A stretch of 14,459 nucleotides of DNA from Planctomycetota bacterium (GTDB taxonomy: Bacteria; Planctomycetota; Planctomycetia; Pirellulales; Lacipirellulaceae). Position 1 is the stretch's first letter. Every line of letters starts with the position of its first letter. The position numbers and the translations under genes were made by a program. The DNA lies in assembly GCA_013151315.1 (NCBI GenBank), contig JAADIN010000137.1, positions 1 through 14,459 on the forward strand, given 5' to 3'. Positions 13,554 through 14,459 of the stretch are shown piece after piece. A model generated the notes under the pieces. That model ran no database searches, had not been told where the DNA came from, and saw only the letters and a list, made by a program, of their open reading frames with translations.

Positions 13554-14459
13554 GCTTTTTCCCTTTTTTCCAAAACAATACAGTGTTCCGTCGGTGTTGC
13601 CCAGGATGAGTTTCCCCTCGGCCACGCTGGGTGACGCCAAGAAACTGCCACCCGCTTCGAATTGCCACGTCTCTTGGCCGCTGGCTAAGTCGAGTGCATA
13701 AAGTCGGCCGCGCTTGGTCGCCACAAAAACCCGATCGCCGGCGATGATGGGTGAACTCTCAACGGAACTGCGAACGCCAAACTTCCACTGCAATTCGCCA
13801 CTCTTGGGATCCAAGGCATAAACCTGTTTCCCTCGTGTGCCGTAAACGATCGTGCGATCGTTGACTGCTGCGGAAGTTCGGATAGCCTGCGCGCGTTGAG
13901 GATCATGGTACTGCCAGTTGATAGCCATCGGCTTCGTAGCGATCGAATAAAACGTTCCCTGCTCGGTGCCGAAGAGCACGTTGCCGCCAACGACGGCGGG
14001 AGTGGCGCCCGTGGGGCCATCGATCGCGATGCCCTCGATTTCCATGCCGTTGAAAATGTCGACCGCGTGCAGTCGTTCGTCGCAACCGGCCAAGAAGACT
14101 CGACCTGCGACGACCGTAGGCCAGCAGCGGAGCGGTGCTTCGATCTGGAACTGCCATTTTAGTTTGCCCGTTTTGGCGTCGAGCGAAATAAGTTCTCCCG
14201 CTTCGGTGGTTACGAGCACCTGGCTTTCGACGACATTTGGCGCTGCGTAGAACTCAGCCGAAGCGGTGTGCGACCAGATTTCTTCTCCGGTCTCGGCATG
14301 CAGCGCACGTACGACCCCGTTAAAATCGCCAACGAAAATACGCTGATCAACGACGGCCGCTGCAGCAAGAAAACCACTGTCCTGAAAATCTCGCTTCCAA
14401 AGAACTTCGCCATCAGAGAGCCTTAGGGCATAAAACGTGCCATCGATATCGCCGAGGTA
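13545..14459 (-). CDS. PQQ-like beta-propeller repeat protein, 5' end outside the window
   Basis: The frame is open from the right edge to the TGA at 13545-13547 and encodes the last 304 residues. Eight propeller-type repeats are visible. Most follow the pattern 'hydrophobic-G-xx-G-xx-YALD-xx-G-xxxW', for example LGDIDGTFYALRLSDGEVLW, VGDFNGVVRALHAETGEEIW, YGTRGKQVYALDPKSGELQW and VATKRGRLYALDLASGQETW. Two are diverged: one ends NGMEIEGIAI and one ATKPMAINW. This is the PQQ/BamB-type fold, in planctomycetes typical of many exported proteins of unknown role. No PQQ ligands or dehydrogenase residues are seen, so an enzyme is not supported. The protein ends in a basic tail, KKGKSRR. An internal GTG at 14219 could be mistaken for the start, but the repeats continue upstream of it. 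The signal peptide, if any, is off the window. Confidence 0.88.
   Translation of the reverse strand, partial: YLGDIDGTFYALRLSDGEVLWKRDFQDSGFLAAAAVVDQRIFVGDFNGVVRALHAETGEEIWSHTASAEFYAAPNVVESQVLVTTEAGELISLDAKTGKLKWQFQIEAPLRCWPTVVAGRVFLAGCDERLHAVDIFNGMEIEGIAIDGPTGATPAVVGGNVLFGTEQGTFYSIATKPMAINWQYHDPQRAQAIRTSAAVNDRTIVYGTRGKQVYALDPKSGELQWKFGVRSSVESSPIIAGDRVFVATKRGRLYALDLASGQETWQFEAGGSFLASPSVAEGKLILGNTDGTLYCFGKKGKSRR

Overview
The window looks like chromosomal DNA from a planctomycete, most likely of the Pirellula/Blastopirellula lineage. No 16S gene or database search was available, so this rests on several features together. There is a small lipoprotein of the kind these genomes carry in many copies. 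A response regulator has an excisionase-type HTH in front of its receiver domain. Beside it are a short histidine kinase with no sensor domain, a PQQ-type beta-propeller and intergenic inverted repeats of the 'ctagccgcgagc' type. Shine-Dalgarno sequences are often weak or missing. No rRNA, tRNA, CRISPR array or intact insertion sequence was found.

Layout, left to right. (1) 15-551 (+): a lipoprotein gene whose reading frame breaks near base 412; a one-base shift restores the expected end at 454. (2) 552-850: a gene-free stretch rich in inverted repeats, followed by the 3' stump of a DDE transposase (841-1041). (3) 1136-2983 (+): a long aspartate carbamoyltransferase (pyrB) and, six bases later, a YacP-like NYN nuclease. 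(4) 3266-10609 (+): a complete chemotaxis signalling cluster in the order cheA, cheW, mcp, cheB, cheR. It contains no separate cheY and no flagellar gene. (5) 10706-12892 (-): a convergent three-gene operon, transcribed response regulator, then histidine kinase, then a membrane-anchored coiled-coil protein. (6) 12893-13544: a 650-base intergenic region holding a near-consensus sigma-70 promoter for that operon, with a large dyad upstream, a palindrome in the spacer and direct repeats just downstream of the predicted start. (7) 13545-14459 (-): the C-terminal 304 residues of a PQQ-like beta-propeller protein that runs off the right edge.

How the genes work together. The receptor is soluble (PAS-PAS, partial HAMP, signalling hairpin) and should couple through CheW to CheA. 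This CheA is a hybrid: Hpt, disordered linker in place of P2, dimerisation and ATPase domains, two CheW-like domains and a C-terminal receiver. CheR and CheB are translationally coupled and would methylate and demethylate the receptor. The receiver fused to CheA may serve as a phosphate sink or as the local output, since no stand-alone CheY is encoded here.

The second system, on the opposite strand, pairs a soluble kinase with a DNA-binding response regulator. Its third gene encodes a membrane protein with a long coiled coil, a candidate for the missing sensor or anchor. I see no wholly new defence or mobile system. The least ordinary parts are the regulatory architecture at 13133-13250, the hybrid CheA with its soluble receptor, and the several classes of intergenic repeat.
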